Origin: Bacteroidia bacterium
GTDB lineage: Bacteria; Bacteroidota; Bacteroidia; Bacteroidales; CAJPTX01
Assembly (NCBI GenBank): GCA_905373475.1
Contig: CAJPTC010000007.1
Span: 19,012 to 83,011, forward strand
DNA: 64,000 nt
Direction: 5' to 3'
Below the pieces are notes generated by a model. It was given only the letters and a program-made list of their open reading frames with translations, ran no database searches and was not told the DNA's origin. Below are positions 25,518 to 35,035 of the stretch, piece after piece (the first letter of the stretch is position 1; each line of letters starts with the position of its first letter). A program made the translations under genes and the position numbers.

Positions 25518-25521
25518 CTAA

Positions 25522-27210
25522 ATGCGCGAGCTGGACTGGTCGAGTGCTACGGGGATCAGCGATCTGTTTCGTATCGCATTTTCGCAATGCTGGGAACGAG
25601 TCGCTTTTACTGAGGCCGACGGGACAGATGTCCACTATGAGGATTTGGCGTATAAGGTAGATCAACTGCACCAACTTTTCCGTCGCGCAGGGCTACAAGC
25701 TGGCGACAGAGTAGCTCTACTGGGGTACAATAGCGCACACTGGGCGGCTGTTTATATCGCCACCATCACTTACGGAGCAATTATAGTTCCGCTACCCGAG
25801 GATGTAAAGGATCGGGGACTTTATCGGATTCTAGAACACGCTGAGGCAAAACTCCTTTTTGTGAGTGAACAGATCTGGGAAGAACTCAATGAGTTTTACC
25901 TTGCCAATCTTGAGGCTATAATCTGTTTACAAAATTGGCAGATTTTTAATACCCAAAATCCGCTTTTACACGAGTGGGAACATATTCAGGCGGCAGCTCC
26001 AAAACGCGAAAAGGCATGGCTATTTTCGCGGATGGAGAAGTATTTCCAGCACAGCCCCGAGACGCCCATTACGCTCTCCTATTCATCGGGAACTACGGGA
26101 ACACCCAAAGGTGTTCTACTTGCCATGCGGAGTTTTGTACACAACATGCATTGCGCGCGTAAGGAAGTACTCCTCGCTGTTGGCGATCCATTAGTAGCCT
26201 CTTTACCCTTCTCACATATCTATGGTCAGGTCTTTGAACTCTTATATGGTTTCCTGAGTGGTGCACATACCTATATGTTATCAAGCTCCCCGTCTGTCTC
26301 TGCAATGAGCGAAGCCTTTATACACTATCGTCCCCGCCTAATCCAGATTGTGCCAGGTATTTTCGAGCGCATTTTCAAGTCGGTTGTTTCTACGCGGTGG
26401 CAACGCCCACTCCCCCATTTCCTGCTCTCATTGCCATTGTTAGGTTCGTTCCTTCGCGCACGGCTACGAAAACAGCTGGATCGCTTATTTGGCAATAATT
26501 TCATGACTGTGGTGCTTGGCGGCACGCTCCTCAACCCTGTGATAGAAGATTTTTTGCACTTCATAGATTTCCGTTACTCGCTAGGGTATGGACTTACCGA
26601 GAGTGCCGCTTTGGTAACCTATCGCCCCGTATCCGCCAGTAAAACGCGGACTGTAGGACGCCCCATCGAGGGGATGGAGGTTGCAATTCGCGATACCGAC
26701 TTTACGGGAGTAGGTACTGTTTTTATTCGGGGCGTTAATTTGATGCTCGGTTATTTCAAAGATGCCGTTGAAACTCGATCTAGTTTTGACGATCAGGGCT
26801 GGTTTAATACAGGCGATCTTGGCTACATGGATAAGAACAATTACCTTTACGTTAAGGGACGGAGGGAAAATGCGTTGCGTCTGGAAAGTGGCGCACTTGT
26901 CTCGCCTGAGGAATTGGAAAGCCTGATGAATACAATGCCGCATGTGCAAGACTCATTAGTCGTAGAGCGCGACGGAGAATTGGTAATACTTGTGCAACCT
27001 ACACAAGAAGCCAGTACGAGAAAGCGCCTAAGCGAGGCTGAATTATTCTTCCTGATGGAACGAAACCGAGAGCGGTTGAATGCACAGCTGAGTGCGCCTG
27101 TGCGGCTGGCGCGTGTGCAGATCCAATACCAGCCTTTTGAGTTAACCATGAAACAGAATATACGCCGCCAAGCGTATCTGAAAGCAGATTTGAGTAGAGG
27201 ACAGAACTAA
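25522..27210 (+). CDS. AMP-dependent synthetase/ligase (long-chain acyl-CoA synthetase type)
   Basis: 562 residues of the ANL adenylating superfamily: P-loop-like SYSSGTTGTPKGVLL near 187-201, GYGLTESAALVTYRP near 356-370, GWFNTGDLGYMDKNNYLYVKG near 427-447 (given as GWFNTGDLG and YLYVKGRREN), and ending with the conserved lysine region TMKQNIRRQAYL. It probably activates fatty acids with ATP and CoA, but the acyl substrate cannot be read from sequence. The gene begins 4 bases after nadA, so it is likely co-transcribed, although no functional link to NAD synthesis is evident. Confidence 0.85.
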   Translation: MRELDWSSATGISDLFRIAFSQCWERVAFTEADGTDVHYEDLAYKVDQLHQLFRRAGLQAGDRVALLGYNSAHWAAVYIATITYGAIIVPLPEDVKDRGLYRILEHAEAKLLFVSEQIWEELNEFYLANLEAIICLQNWQIFNTQNPLLHEWEHIQAAAPKREKAWLFSRMEKYFQHSPETPITLSYSSGTTGTPKGVLLAMRSFVHNMHCARKEVLLAVGDPLVASLPFSHIYGQVFELLYGFLSGAHTYMLSSSPSVSAMSEAFIHYRPRLIQIVPGIFERIFKSVVSTRWQRPLPHFLLSLPLLGSFLRARLRKQLDRLFGNNFMTVVLGGTLLNPVIEDFLHFIDFRYSLGYGLTESAALVTYRPVSASKTRTVGRPIEGMEVAIRDTDFTGVGTVFIRGVNLMLGYFKDAVETRSSFDDQGWFNTGDLGYMDKNNYLYVKGRRENALRLESGALVSPEELESLMNTMPHVQDSLVVERDGELVILVQPTQEASTRKRLSEAELFFLMERNRERLNAQLSAPVRLARVQIQYQPFELTMKQNIRRQAYLKADLSRGQN

Positions 27211-27296
27211 ACGTTCTGTTACTGCTCCCCTGATTCTTCTGTGTATGATTTGAGAGAGAATAAACGTTAATAGGAAATAAGGAAAGGTTTTGAGAA

Positions 27297-28364
27297 ATGA
27301 GAGTAGGAAGAATATTACTCCTTGGGCTGTTTGTCAGCGGACTAGGCATGTCTGCTGCATTCGCACAGCCTGCGGACGGGCATGCGGATTATTCCGATGA
27401 TGCTACAAACGGTTACAAACGGGCAGATAAGACTACACCTGCCAACATCTCGTATCAAACAGAGGGGAAGACACTGCCATATTATGTAGCTCCAAGCAAG
27501 ATTTCACACCCAGCCTTGAGTATACCTCGTAATGTCTTGGTATTTACTCCAAGTGATTTACATGCGACATGGAAATGGACAGAGAACGGAACAACCTTTT
27601 TGACTCTCCCTGCGGGTTCTCAAGCAGATAACAAAGCCGACATTACGGTCAATACCCCAGGGACTGCCAATGTTGAAGTAGTTGAGGTAAGCCCAGATTG
27701 TGGAGATGGAGCTATGTCCAAAATCCAGATTATTGGTACAGGGAAGCCTAAATTAAAAGTCCTTAGTGCAGAACTGGTTACTGTTGGAACAATTACTGCA
27801 GCTGCAACTACTGGGACTAATGTGATTCCTGCTGCGCAGAGTATGAAGGGTTTCATGTACTCCACCTGCGATATCTCAAAAGTAAATGGGAAATCTGTTA
27901 AACTGACCTTGCAGTCAACAGAAGATAATCTTCCCGTTGCAGATGTATTACGTAAGTATTCATTTACCGTCAACTGTGTTATATATCGCCATAAAAACGA
28001 TGGTACATATACTATTGATGGAGCGAGCACGGCATCTATTGATCATAACTCAGCAAATAAAGCATTTGTAGACGGAGCAACGGGCTCTGATTTTACTGTT
28101 ACTATTCCAGCAATCACAGCTCCTGATCCTGTACAAAATGAAGACTATGTGGATGTGATCTTCTACCTCGGAGGTTCTGAAGGTCGCGACGGCGTGGCAT
28201 CTTCTATATCTCATCGTTCAGACAATCCGCTTACAGCGGGCTTTACAACGGCTAATATTACAAGCTACCCATACGATAAGACCAATGACGAATTGTTCGC
28301 AATGGTACGCTTAACCGACAAGCCGAAGACTGGTCCTATCTATCATATTCCTTACAACTACTAG
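27297..28364 (+). CDS. Secreted protein of unknown function in a T9SS cassette
   Basis: 355 residues with a signal peptide ending near AAFAQP (residue 23). The mature protein looks beta-rich with Ig/PKD-like segments (DLHATWKWTENGTTFLTLP, GTANVEVVEVSPDCGDG). There is no C-terminal sorting domain and no catalytic motif. Two genes follow in the same orientation: a type B sorting-domain protein and a PorP/SprF protein. Because PorP-like proteins work with type B cargo, this may be a further partner or substrate of that set (inference). I do not recognise the family. Confidence 0.65.
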   Translation: MRVGRILLLGLFVSGLGMSAAFAQPADGHADYSDDATNGYKRADKTTPANISYQTEGKTLPYYVAPSKISHPALSIPRNVLVFTPSDLHATWKWTENGTTFLTLPAGSQADNKADITVNTPGTANVEVVEVSPDCGDGAMSKIQIIGTGKPKLKVLSAELVTVGTITAAATTGTNVIPAAQSMKGFMYSTCDISKVNGKSVKLTLQSTEDNLPVADVLRKYSFTVNCVIYRHKNDGTYTIDGASTASIDHNSANKAFVDGATGSDFTVTIPAITAPDPVQNEDYVDVIFYLGGSEGRDGVASSISHRSDNPLTAGFTTANITSYPYDKTNDELFAMVRLTDKPKTGPIYHIPYNY

Positions 28365-28387
28365 TGTAAGAACAGAAGCGGACGTGT

Positions 28388-28416
28388 GGCTGCCTGACGA
28401 AACCCGTCGGGCAGCC
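28388..28416 (+). other. Intergenic 12-bp hairpin in the secretion cassette
   Basis: GGCTGCCTGACG pairs with CGTCGGGCAGCC (one wobble) around a 5-base loop, between the gene at 27297 and the one at 28463. There is no T-run directly after it; a TTTTT lies 14 bases further on. It could attenuate transcription or protect the upstream mRNA end, setting the secreted protein's dosage apart from the next two genes. Confidence 0.5.
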
Positions 28417-28462
28417 GTGCGCCCCTCATTTTTCGCAGAAAACGAAGTGTAGTAAATTGTCC

Positions 28463-29683
28463 ATGTCGCAGATCGTGAAGCCCCGAGAACTCGCATTCTT
28501 GCTCTTCATTCTATTCTTCCTCTTGCCGCAGGCGCAAGCAGGAACACGGAAGGATCTGCGTAAGCCCCGAGCTTTTCAAGAACCAGAATGGGGTGCGCCA
28601 CAAGAACAGCTACCCAGTGTATGCTATGGCGATAAGCAGAAATATGGAGTAAAGGGAGAAAACGGGACGGCAACCTTCATCTGGACTGCCTATACCTTCC
28701 TATCCAATGGCACACGTGTAGATGTGGCGCTTAGCGATATTGCACTTCTCAATCCGCGCGGCGATAGTATCGCTATTACTTGGAAAGACAAGGACAATGC
28801 GAACGTTGGGGGTATCTATACTATCGAAGTGGTGCAACAGACCGCCTGTGGGCTCAGTATGCCCTATAAAACCGACATTGTAGTCAATACAAGCGATATG
28901 CTTGTGCGAAAGGAATTCGTAGAATTCTGTGAAAACGAACCGCCTTTCAAGATTGATTTTTCTAAACTTCCCACCTTCCAAGACGCTACGCGCCTCTACA
29001 TTCACCCCTCAAGTTCTCCGCTTTCCTCGCCCGATCTTACTGTTACCGATACGGTAACCCAAAGAGTAAGATATTACTTGCCAGACTATTCTTGTGCATA
29101 CGCTGGCGTAAAGGCGGTTCTGATTCCGCCGCCAAGTTTCGACCTCGGACCAGATATTGCTATCCGCGACGACGACGAACATCAAATAGACGTTTATAAC
29201 CCTTCGTTTACCAAATACGAGTGGTCTACCGATAATACCACCGCCGCATGGTGGGCATACGTTACCTCCAACACCTCGAGCATTACTCTGCATGGCTACG
29301 ATGGTAGTCAGTTCATACGCCTAAAAGTTACCAATGAGGCGGGGTGTTCTTCTACCGATTCTATTCAGGTGACGGCGCTTGCCGAAACACTGTTGCGCAT
29401 ACCAGCTGCTTTCACGCCCAATGGCGACGGAATAAACGATACGTGGGAACTAGGGGTAGATCCTACCGCGCGTCACCCTTCGACGATTCCCGAGGTTACC
29501 GAAGTCCGTGTTTACGACCGTTGGGGCTCGCTCGTATGGTATAAAAATGACGGCTATGAGCCATGGGATGGGGTAGATATGCGGGGACGTATTCTGCCCG
29601 TCGATTCGTATCATTACGAGATCGTTTACATTGAGGGCAACGAACAGAAGCTCGCACGAGGCTCTGTTACCATAGTACGTTAG
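28463..29683 (+). CDS. T9SS type B sorting-domain (gliding-motility-type C-terminal domain) protein
   Basis: 406 residues from the ATG at 28463; a TTG two codons earlier is less likely. A signal peptide ends near AQAG. The middle holds Ig/PKD-like beta domains (FIWTAYTFLSNGTRV, YEWSTDNTTAAWW). The end is a full type B C-terminal domain: IPAAFTPNGDGINDTWEL, VYDRWGSLVWYKNDGYEPW, DGVDMRGRILPVDSYHYEI. Type B domains direct export by the T9SS and typically need a PorP/SprF partner, which is the next gene, 18 bases downstream. Confidence 0.88.
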   Translation: MSQIVKPRELAFLLFILFFLLPQAQAGTRKDLRKPRAFQEPEWGAPQEQLPSVCYGDKQKYGVKGENGTATFIWTAYTFLSNGTRVDVALSDIALLNPRGDSIAITWKDKDNANVGGIYTIEVVQQTACGLSMPYKTDIVVNTSDMLVRKEFVEFCENEPPFKIDFSKLPTFQDATRLYIHPSSSPLSSPDLTVTDTVTQRVRYYLPDYSCAYAGVKAVLIPPPSFDLGPDIAIRDDDEHQIDVYNPSFTKYEWSTDNTTAAWWAYVTSNTSSITLHGYDGSQFIRLKVTNEAGCSSTDSIQVTALAETLLRIPAAFTPNGDGINDTWELGVDPTARHPSTIPEVTEVRVYDRWGSLVWYKNDGYEPWDGVDMRGRILPVDSYHYEIVYIEGNEQKLARGSVTIVR

Positions 29684-29701
29684 AAGGAGGGGGAAGGTGA
29701 G

Positions 29702-30730
29702 ATGAAAAAAACAAAAGGCGCTATTTCTTTGCACAGTCTCCTTCTTTGCCTCGTTTGTATCCTTTTCGCCTTTATGGGGGAAAGTTACGCGCAGCAGCAA
29801 ATTGTATATAATCAGTATCTACAGAACCCCTACTACGTGAACCCCGCCTTTTCGGGTACGGATGGCATTACAGAGTTTGTACTATTAGCCCGCGAGCAAT
29901 GGATAGGCTACAAGGATCGTCCGCGTACCTATTCTTTGAACTTCCAGATGAACCTCCTAGACAATCCTGTTTTAGGCACGCCTCTTGAGACCAAAAGCGT
30001 GCGACGCGGCTCATCTGCGCGTACTACGAATGAGATTTTCAGAAACGCGAGTATGGGCGTAGCGGGGACGTTAATAAACGACGTAAACGGGCGCGTACGT
30101 CGTACTGGGATACAAGCTTCCTATTCGTACCAAATCCTCGCAGGAGACTGGATGTTAGCCGCAGGACTCGGGATGTCGTTCATGCAGTACAAGGTGAATG
30201 TATTACCCACAGACCTTTTTGATATTCGTGTTGACGACCCACTTATTACGGCAGGTAAGCCCATCAAGGGCTATGCTCCCGATTTTAATATCGGTTTCGC
30301 CGTCTCCAATGGACGCTATTGGGGGGGGCTCTCCGTCACCTCCTTGCTACAGAATTCATTGCAATTCGGCACATACAACGAGAAGAACGTTTATCGCCAA
30401 TTAACTCAACTCTACTTTCTGAGTGGGTACAAGATAGAACTGCGCCGTGGTGTAATATTCGAGCCTTCTGCCATGCTTACGCTCAATGGGCGCACACAAT
30501 GGACGGCAGATATTAACTTCAAGGTTGAATCCGAACACAGGTTCTGGGGCGCAGTAGGTTACCGCACGCTTTCAGACATTACAGTCTCTGGGGGTGTTCG
30601 CTACAATCGGCTCACATTTGGTTACGCCTTTAGCTATACAGTGGCAGGTCCAGAAGTCATTGGCAAGTACGGTACGCACGAACTGATGGTAGGTTTTCGT
30701 GTAGCCCCTCGAAAGCTAGAGAATAAATAG
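29702..30730 (+). CDS. PorP/SprF family type IX secretion membrane protein
   Basis: 342 residues. A signal peptide ends near ESYAQ and is followed at once by the family hallmark IVYNQYLQNPYYVNPAFSG (given as YNQYLQNP and YYVNPAFSG). The rest is an outer-membrane beta-barrel of FadL-like shape, with strands such as AGDWMLAAGLGMSF and WGAVGYRTLSDITVSGGVRY. PorP/SprF proteins are T9SS accessory barrels that help export or anchor type B cargo. The neighbouring gene encodes such a cargo, which suggests a dedicated pair. Whether this is the core PorP or a paralogue is open; the core porKLMN genes are not beside it. Confidence 0.9.
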   Translation: MKKTKGAISLHSLLLCLVCILFAFMGESYAQQQIVYNQYLQNPYYVNPAFSGTDGITEFVLLAREQWIGYKDRPRTYSLNFQMNLLDNPVLGTPLETKSVRRGSSARTTNEIFRNASMGVAGTLINDVNGRVRRTGIQASYSYQILAGDWMLAAGLGMSFMQYKVNVLPTDLFDIRVDDPLITAGKPIKGYAPDFNIGFAVSNGRYWGGLSVTSLLQNSLQFGTYNEKNVYRQLTQLYFLSGYKIELRRGVIFEPSAMLTLNGRTQWTADINFKVESEHRFWGAVGYRTLSDITVSGGVRYNRLTFGYAFSYTVAGPEVIGKYGTHELMVGFRVAPRKLENK

Positions 30731-30879
30731 ATTTTTCTCACCCTAGTTCGCCCTAGGGACAACGCATTGCAATTTACGTTACCAAACGAGATTTGCATCC
30801 GTTACGTTATGACCTCCAGATTACACACTGCACTGGGAAATTGGTGCAACATCGTTTATCCGAAGTAAGTAAGACATGC

Positions 30880-30906
30880 GCACTACGGAACTCGTAGTGC
30901 CTTTTT
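30880..30906 (+). terminator. Rho-independent terminator after the PorP/SprF gene
   Basis: GCACTACG / CGTAGTGC stem with a 5-base loop, followed by CTTTTT. The 149 bases between it and the PorP/SprF stop hold nothing else I can identify. Confidence 0.8.
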
Positions 30907-30991
30907 CGCGCCTCTTAGCGGTAACGTTATATGACACACCAAATCTAAAATTTGCGCTTAATTTGCGCCCCTACTTAATTCCTATTCTATT

Positions 30992-33400
30992 TTGATTACT
31001 TATCCGCAAGATTTTGAAGTACGTACTGGTTTTGCTCAAGTACGCGCCGAGGTACAAGAATTGGCCGTAACGAATACAGCTAAACAACGCATAGCGGCAG
31101 CCTCTTTTTCAACCGCCCTTGATGCGATCGAACAGAACCTACACTTGCTACGTGAACTGAAAGAATATCTACTTTTCCATGCGCTGAGTGAAGAGTATTT
31201 CGTAGACCTCACCGAACTCCTCCTCATTTTAGCACAACCTGAGCGTAGTCTCCGCGAAGAAGATTTTGCGACGCTACGAACTGCACTCCATTCCGTTCTA
31301 TTCCTCCAGTCAATATTTGGCGAAGGGCAGGAAGTACAGAATCTGCACAGGCTTGTTACTAAGGGCGAAGTGCCCGATGAGGTGCGCCGTGAAATAGATG
31401 CAGTACTCGACCGAACAGGGCATCTGAAAGATAATGCCTCGCCCGAATTACAACAGATCCGGAGCCAGTTAAATGCAAAGGCGAACCGTGTTTCGCGGAA
31501 GATGGAGGAGCTATTAGCCCGTTGTCAACGCGATGGATATTCCGACGCCAATGCACAAGTTATGGTTCGCGATGGGCGCTTGGTACTCCCTATTGCAGCG
31601 CAACATAAACGGAAAATACCCTCCTTACAGTTAGGAGCTTCTTCAACAGGACAAACACTCTTTGTTACCCCATTTGAAGTCCTCGAACTAGAGAACGAAA
31701 TCACAGAACTCGAGCAACGAGAACAAGCCGAAATAGCGCGCATTCTGTTAGAATTGACCGATCGCTGTCGTCCGTATCTCACGCCTCTCGCTTCTTGTTG
31801 CGAACTCCTTCTATCAACAGACGTCCTACGTGCCAAGACGCTTTATGCCTTACAAGTTGGGGGGAGTTGCCCGATACTTTCGCACGAGCGCCAATTGGTT
31901 TTGCGCGAGGCACAGCACCCCGTACTTCTAAAACGCATGCAACGTGTAGGCACAGCTCCCGTTCCGCTTACTCTTTCATTAACCCCTACACAACGCGTCG
32001 TGGTGATTTCTGGTCCTAATGCTGGAGGTAAATCTGTGGCATTGCAGACGGTAGCACTAGCCGTCTATATGTTGCAATGTGGCTTTCTACCGCTGGTCAA
32101 AGAAAACAGCGAGATGTGCCTCTTTGAAAACCTCCTACTAGATATCGGCGATGCGCAATCTATAGAGAATGATTTATCTACGTATAGTTCGCATCTCAAA
32201 TCTATGAGGTTCTTTACAGAGCATGCGAATCCCAAAACGCTTTTTTTGGTCGATGAGATGGGTTCTGGCACAGAACCAACAGCTGGCGGAGCTATTGCAG
32301 AGGCTACTCTCAACGCGCTATACCAACAGGGCGCATACGGCATAGTCACTACGCACTATGCTTGTATAAAAAATTTGGCAACGCGAACAGAAGGAATGCA
32401 GAATGCCTCTATGCGCTACAATCTAGATACTCTTTCGCCGCTCTATGTGCTTGACATGGGCGCTCCTGGTAGTAGTTATGCCTTTGAAATTGCGCACAAA
32501 ATGGGTCTAGCCGACTCGGTGATTCGGGAGGCAGAAGTACTTGCAGGGAAGGAGTATATCAGTCTCGAAGAACAATTACGTCTGGCAGTCGCCGAGCGCC
32601 GTGCTTTAGATATAAAGACACAAGAGGTAGAGGAGCTTCGGGCAGAGAGCGCCGCGTTACGCGAAAAATTAGCCTCCGAACAAGCCTCTATTGCCGAACG
32701 AAGACAGAAGATATTGGCAGAGGCACGACGTCAAGCGCAAGAAATGCTACGCGATTGTAATAGGACGATCGAGGAGACGGTACGCTTGATAAAAGAGAGC
32801 AATGCCGACAAGGAAACGACAAAGCGTGTACGCGACGAATTGAAATTCTACCAATCGTTTGTAGAATCGGAGGCAAAAACAGAGGCAAAAGAGGTGAAAA
32901 AGGAAGTAGCACAAACACCCGAAATAACAGTGGGTGCTACTGTGCGCGTAATGAATGGCACAACTACGGGACAAGTTGTTAATGTGAAAGGAAAAAAAAT
33001 TGTAGTGGCAGTGGGACAAGTTATGACCACGCTCAACCTTTCGGATGTGCAACTCGTAGGGACTGGGAAAGGAGCGCAACAAGCAACAACAAGCCCACAA
33101 GGGCGGATGACGCGAAGTATCACGCCACAGAGTTCGATGCGACAACGACGGCTAAACTTTTCGCCCAATCTCGATATCCGCGGCATGCGAGGCGATGAAG
33201 CCATGGATTTAGTAAGGCATTTCCTAGATGATGCACAGATGTTCAACATCCCGTTTGTAAGCATACTCCATGGTAAGGGGACTGGCATACTGCGCAATCT
33301 GTTGCACGACTATCTGCGTCATGCTTCTTTTGTAGATAGCTTTACGAACACCTCTCCCACTTGCGGCGACAGTGGCATTACCGAAGTATACCTAAAGTAA
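30992..33400 (+). CDS. mutS2: Endonuclease MutS2 (ribosome rescue/recombination ATPase)
   Basis: 802 residues, the usual length. It lacks the mismatch-recognition domain of MutS. Present are the MutS core and ATPase, with Walker A VISGPNAGGKSVALQ near 337-351 and FLVDEMGSGTEP near 417-428, a long coiled coil (about 520-630), and a C-terminal Smr domain (about 727-802) with LDIRGMRGDEAMDLV and SILHGKGTGILR. MutS2 proteins act on collided ribosomes or recombination intermediates. The start is a TTG: it gives the conserved N-terminus ITYPQDFE, and no ATG fits. Confidence 0.95.
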   Translation: MITYPQDFEVRTGFAQVRAEVQELAVTNTAKQRIAAASFSTALDAIEQNLHLLRELKEYLLFHALSEEYFVDLTELLLILAQPERSLREEDFATLRTALHSVLFLQSIFGEGQEVQNLHRLVTKGEVPDEVRREIDAVLDRTGHLKDNASPELQQIRSQLNAKANRVSRKMEELLARCQRDGYSDANAQVMVRDGRLVLPIAAQHKRKIPSLQLGASSTGQTLFVTPFEVLELENEITELEQREQAEIARILLELTDRCRPYLTPLASCCELLLSTDVLRAKTLYALQVGGSCPILSHERQLVLREAQHPVLLKRMQRVGTAPVPLTLSLTPTQRVVVISGPNAGGKSVALQTVALAVYMLQCGFLPLVKENSEMCLFENLLLDIGDAQSIENDLSTYSSHLKSMRFFTEHANPKTLFLVDEMGSGTEPTAGGAIAEATLNALYQQGAYGIVTTHYACIKNLATRTEGMQNASMRYNLDTLSPLYVLDMGAPGSSYAFEIAHKMGLADSVIREAEVLAGKEYISLEEQLRLAVAERRALDIKTQEVEELRAESAALREKLASEQASIAERRQKILAEARRQAQEMLRDCNRTIEETVRLIKESNADKETTKRVRDELKFYQSFVESEAKTEAKEVKKEVAQTPEITVGATVRVMNGTTTGQVVNVKGKKIVVAVGQVMTTLNLSDVQLVGTGKGAQQATTSPQGRMTRSITPQSSMRQRRLNFSPNLDIRGMRGDEAMDLVRHFLDDAQMFNIPFVSILHGKGTGILRNLLHDYLRHASFVDSFTNTSPTCGDSGITEVYLK

Positions 33401-33516
33401 CGGGGAAAGACTCAATATAACCACGCATTTTGTTCCTCTTTGCGCCACGAATACGGAATAAAATACTAACTTCGAAGATGTGCGGACAGGGTATGAGGGG
33501 GATGTATAAATAACTT

Positions 33517-33522
33517 AGGAGG
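33517..33522 (+). promoter_or_regulatory. Strong Shine-Dalgarno site (AGGAGG) of tnaA
   Basis: A complete AGGAGG nine bases before the ATG is unusual in Bacteroidetes, where most genes here lack it. It fixes the tnaA start and suggests high translation. Confidence 0.8.
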
Positions 33523-33531
33523 TTCATTATC

Positions 33532-34905
33532 ATGGAATTACCATTTTCTGAGTCGTACCGTATTAAGATGGTTGAGCCAATAAAGAAAAGCACGCGGGCA
33601 GAGCGTGAAAAATGGCTCAAGAAGGCACACTACAACGTATTCCAACTGGAAGCAGAGGAAGTATTTATCGATCTGTTAACCGATTCGGGCACAGGCGCTA
33701 TGAGCGATCGGCAATGGTCTGCGCTCATGATGGGCGATGAGAGCTACGCAGGCTCTCGCTCGTTTTTCAAATTTAAGGAAACGGTAACTCGCATTACAGG
33801 CTTCTCCTTGGTTTTGCCTACGCATCAAGGACGTGCTGCAGAGAATGTATTCTTCTCGGCTACCGTAAAGAAAGACGCTGTTGTACCTGGCAATTCGCAT
33901 TTTGATACCACCAAAGGTCACATAGAATCGCGTGGTGCTATCGCACTAGACTGCACAATTGACGAAGCAAAGGACACGCAGCTCGAGATCCCATTCAAGG
34001 GGAATGTTGACCTCAAGAAGTTGGAAAAGGCTCTGAAAGAATATAAGGATCGGATTCCGTTTGTTATCGTAACCTGCACAAACAACACGGCGGGTGGGCA
34101 ACCTGTAAGCATGGAAAACATCCGCGAAGTGGCTCGCTTATCGCACTCCTACGGAATTCGGGTTGTGATAGACTCTGCGCGTTTTGCAGAGAACGCCTAC
34201 TTCATTAAGATGCGCGAAAAGGGCTACAACAAAAAGAGCATCAAAGAGATCTGTCTGGAGATGTTCTCACACGTAGACGGTATGACGATGAGTGCGAAGA
34301 AGGATGCCATAGTTAACATGGGAGGCTTCTTTGCTACAAAGCATGAGGATTGGTTTGAGGCAAGCAAGGTATTTTGTATTGTAAATGAGGGCTATATAAC
34401 GTATGGCGGCATGAACGGTCGCGATATGGAGGCTTTGGCAGTTGGTCTGGACGAGAATACGGAGTTTGACAATCTGGATACACGTATCCGTCAGGTGGAA
34501 TACCTAGGAAAGAAGCTCGATGAATACGGAATACCCTATCAGCGTCCCGCTGGAGGGCACGCTATCTTCGTTGATGCTCCACGCATCCTAACACACGTCC
34601 CCAAGGAAGAGTTCCCTGCACAAACGTTAACGATAGAACTGTACCTCGAGGCAGGCATTCGTGGCTGTGAAATCGGCTACATTCTTGCCGACCGTGACCC
34701 CAAGACCAAAGAAAACAGGTTCGGAGGACTAGATTTGTTGCGTCTGGCTATCCCGCGTCGCACCTACACCAACAACCATATGGATGTGGTGGCTGCTGCC
34801 CTTAAGAATGTATACGACCGGCGTGAAACAATAACACGCGGCGTAAAGATTACATGGGAAGCACCCATAATGCGCCATTTCACGGTACAGTTGGAAAGAC
34901 TATAG
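33532..34905 (+). CDS. tnaA: Tryptophanase
   Basis: 457 residues, full length. This PLP enzyme splits tryptophan to indole, pyruvate and ammonia. It has SGTGAMSDRQWSALMMGDESY near 52-72 (given as SGTGAMSDRQW and MMGDESYAG), LPTHQGRAAEN near 94-104, TNNTAGGQPVS near 185-195, and the PLP-lysine motif TMSAKKDAIVNMGG near 252-265. It is monocistronic: the gene behind is unrelated and a terminator follows. Tryptophanase marks indole production, known in Porphyromonas and related anaerobes. Tyrosine phenol-lyase is the close relative, but the sequence favours tryptophanase. Confidence 0.93.
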   Translation: MELPFSESYRIKMVEPIKKSTRAEREKWLKKAHYNVFQLEAEEVFIDLLTDSGTGAMSDRQWSALMMGDESYAGSRSFFKFKETVTRITGFSLVLPTHQGRAAENVFFSATVKKDAVVPGNSHFDTTKGHIESRGAIALDCTIDEAKDTQLEIPFKGNVDLKKLEKALKEYKDRIPFVIVTCTNNTAGGQPVSMENIREVARLSHSYGIRVVIDSARFAENAYFIKMREKGYNKKSIKEICLEMFSHVDGMTMSAKKDAIVNMGGFFATKHEDWFEASKVFCIVNEGYITYGGMNGRDMEALAVGLDENTEFDNLDTRIRQVEYLGKKLDEYGIPYQRPAGGHAIFVDAPRILTHVPKEEFPAQTLTIELYLEAGIRGCEIGYILADRDPKTKENRFGGLDLLRLAIPRRTYTNNHMDVVAAALKNVYDRRETITRGVKITWEAPIMRHFTVQLERL

Positions 34906-34922
34906 ATTTATAGGAACTTTGT

Positions 34923-34958
34923 AAGCGGATAACGGAGCATCCGTTGTCCGCTTTTTTT
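34923..34958 (+). terminator. Rho-independent terminator of tnaA
   Basis: AAGCGGATAACGGA / TCCGTTGTCCGCTT, a 14-bp stem with one wobble and a 3-base loop, leading into seven T. It lies 17 bases after the stop. Confidence 0.9.
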
Positions 34959-35035
34959 GTCGTAAAAAAAAATTAACCGCGAGTCTTGTGGCAGCCGCAT
35001 ACGTCGTTGCAAGACTTCCAAATAGGGGATTGGGT

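Noticed and set aside
28388..28416. Terminator between the secreted protein and type B cargo genes
   Set aside because: The stem is strong but no T-run follows directly, so it is listed as a hairpin only.
32747..33297. Two overlapping minus-strand frames (132 and 149 residues) opposite mutS2
   Set aside because: They are antisense to the coiled-coil and Smr parts of MutS2; composition (Cys/Phe/Tyr-rich) is shadow-like.
33478..33513. Eleven-codon upstream frame before tnaA as a TnaC-like leader
   Set aside because: It has no tryptophan codon and no match to the TnaC stalling motif; such short frames occur by chance.
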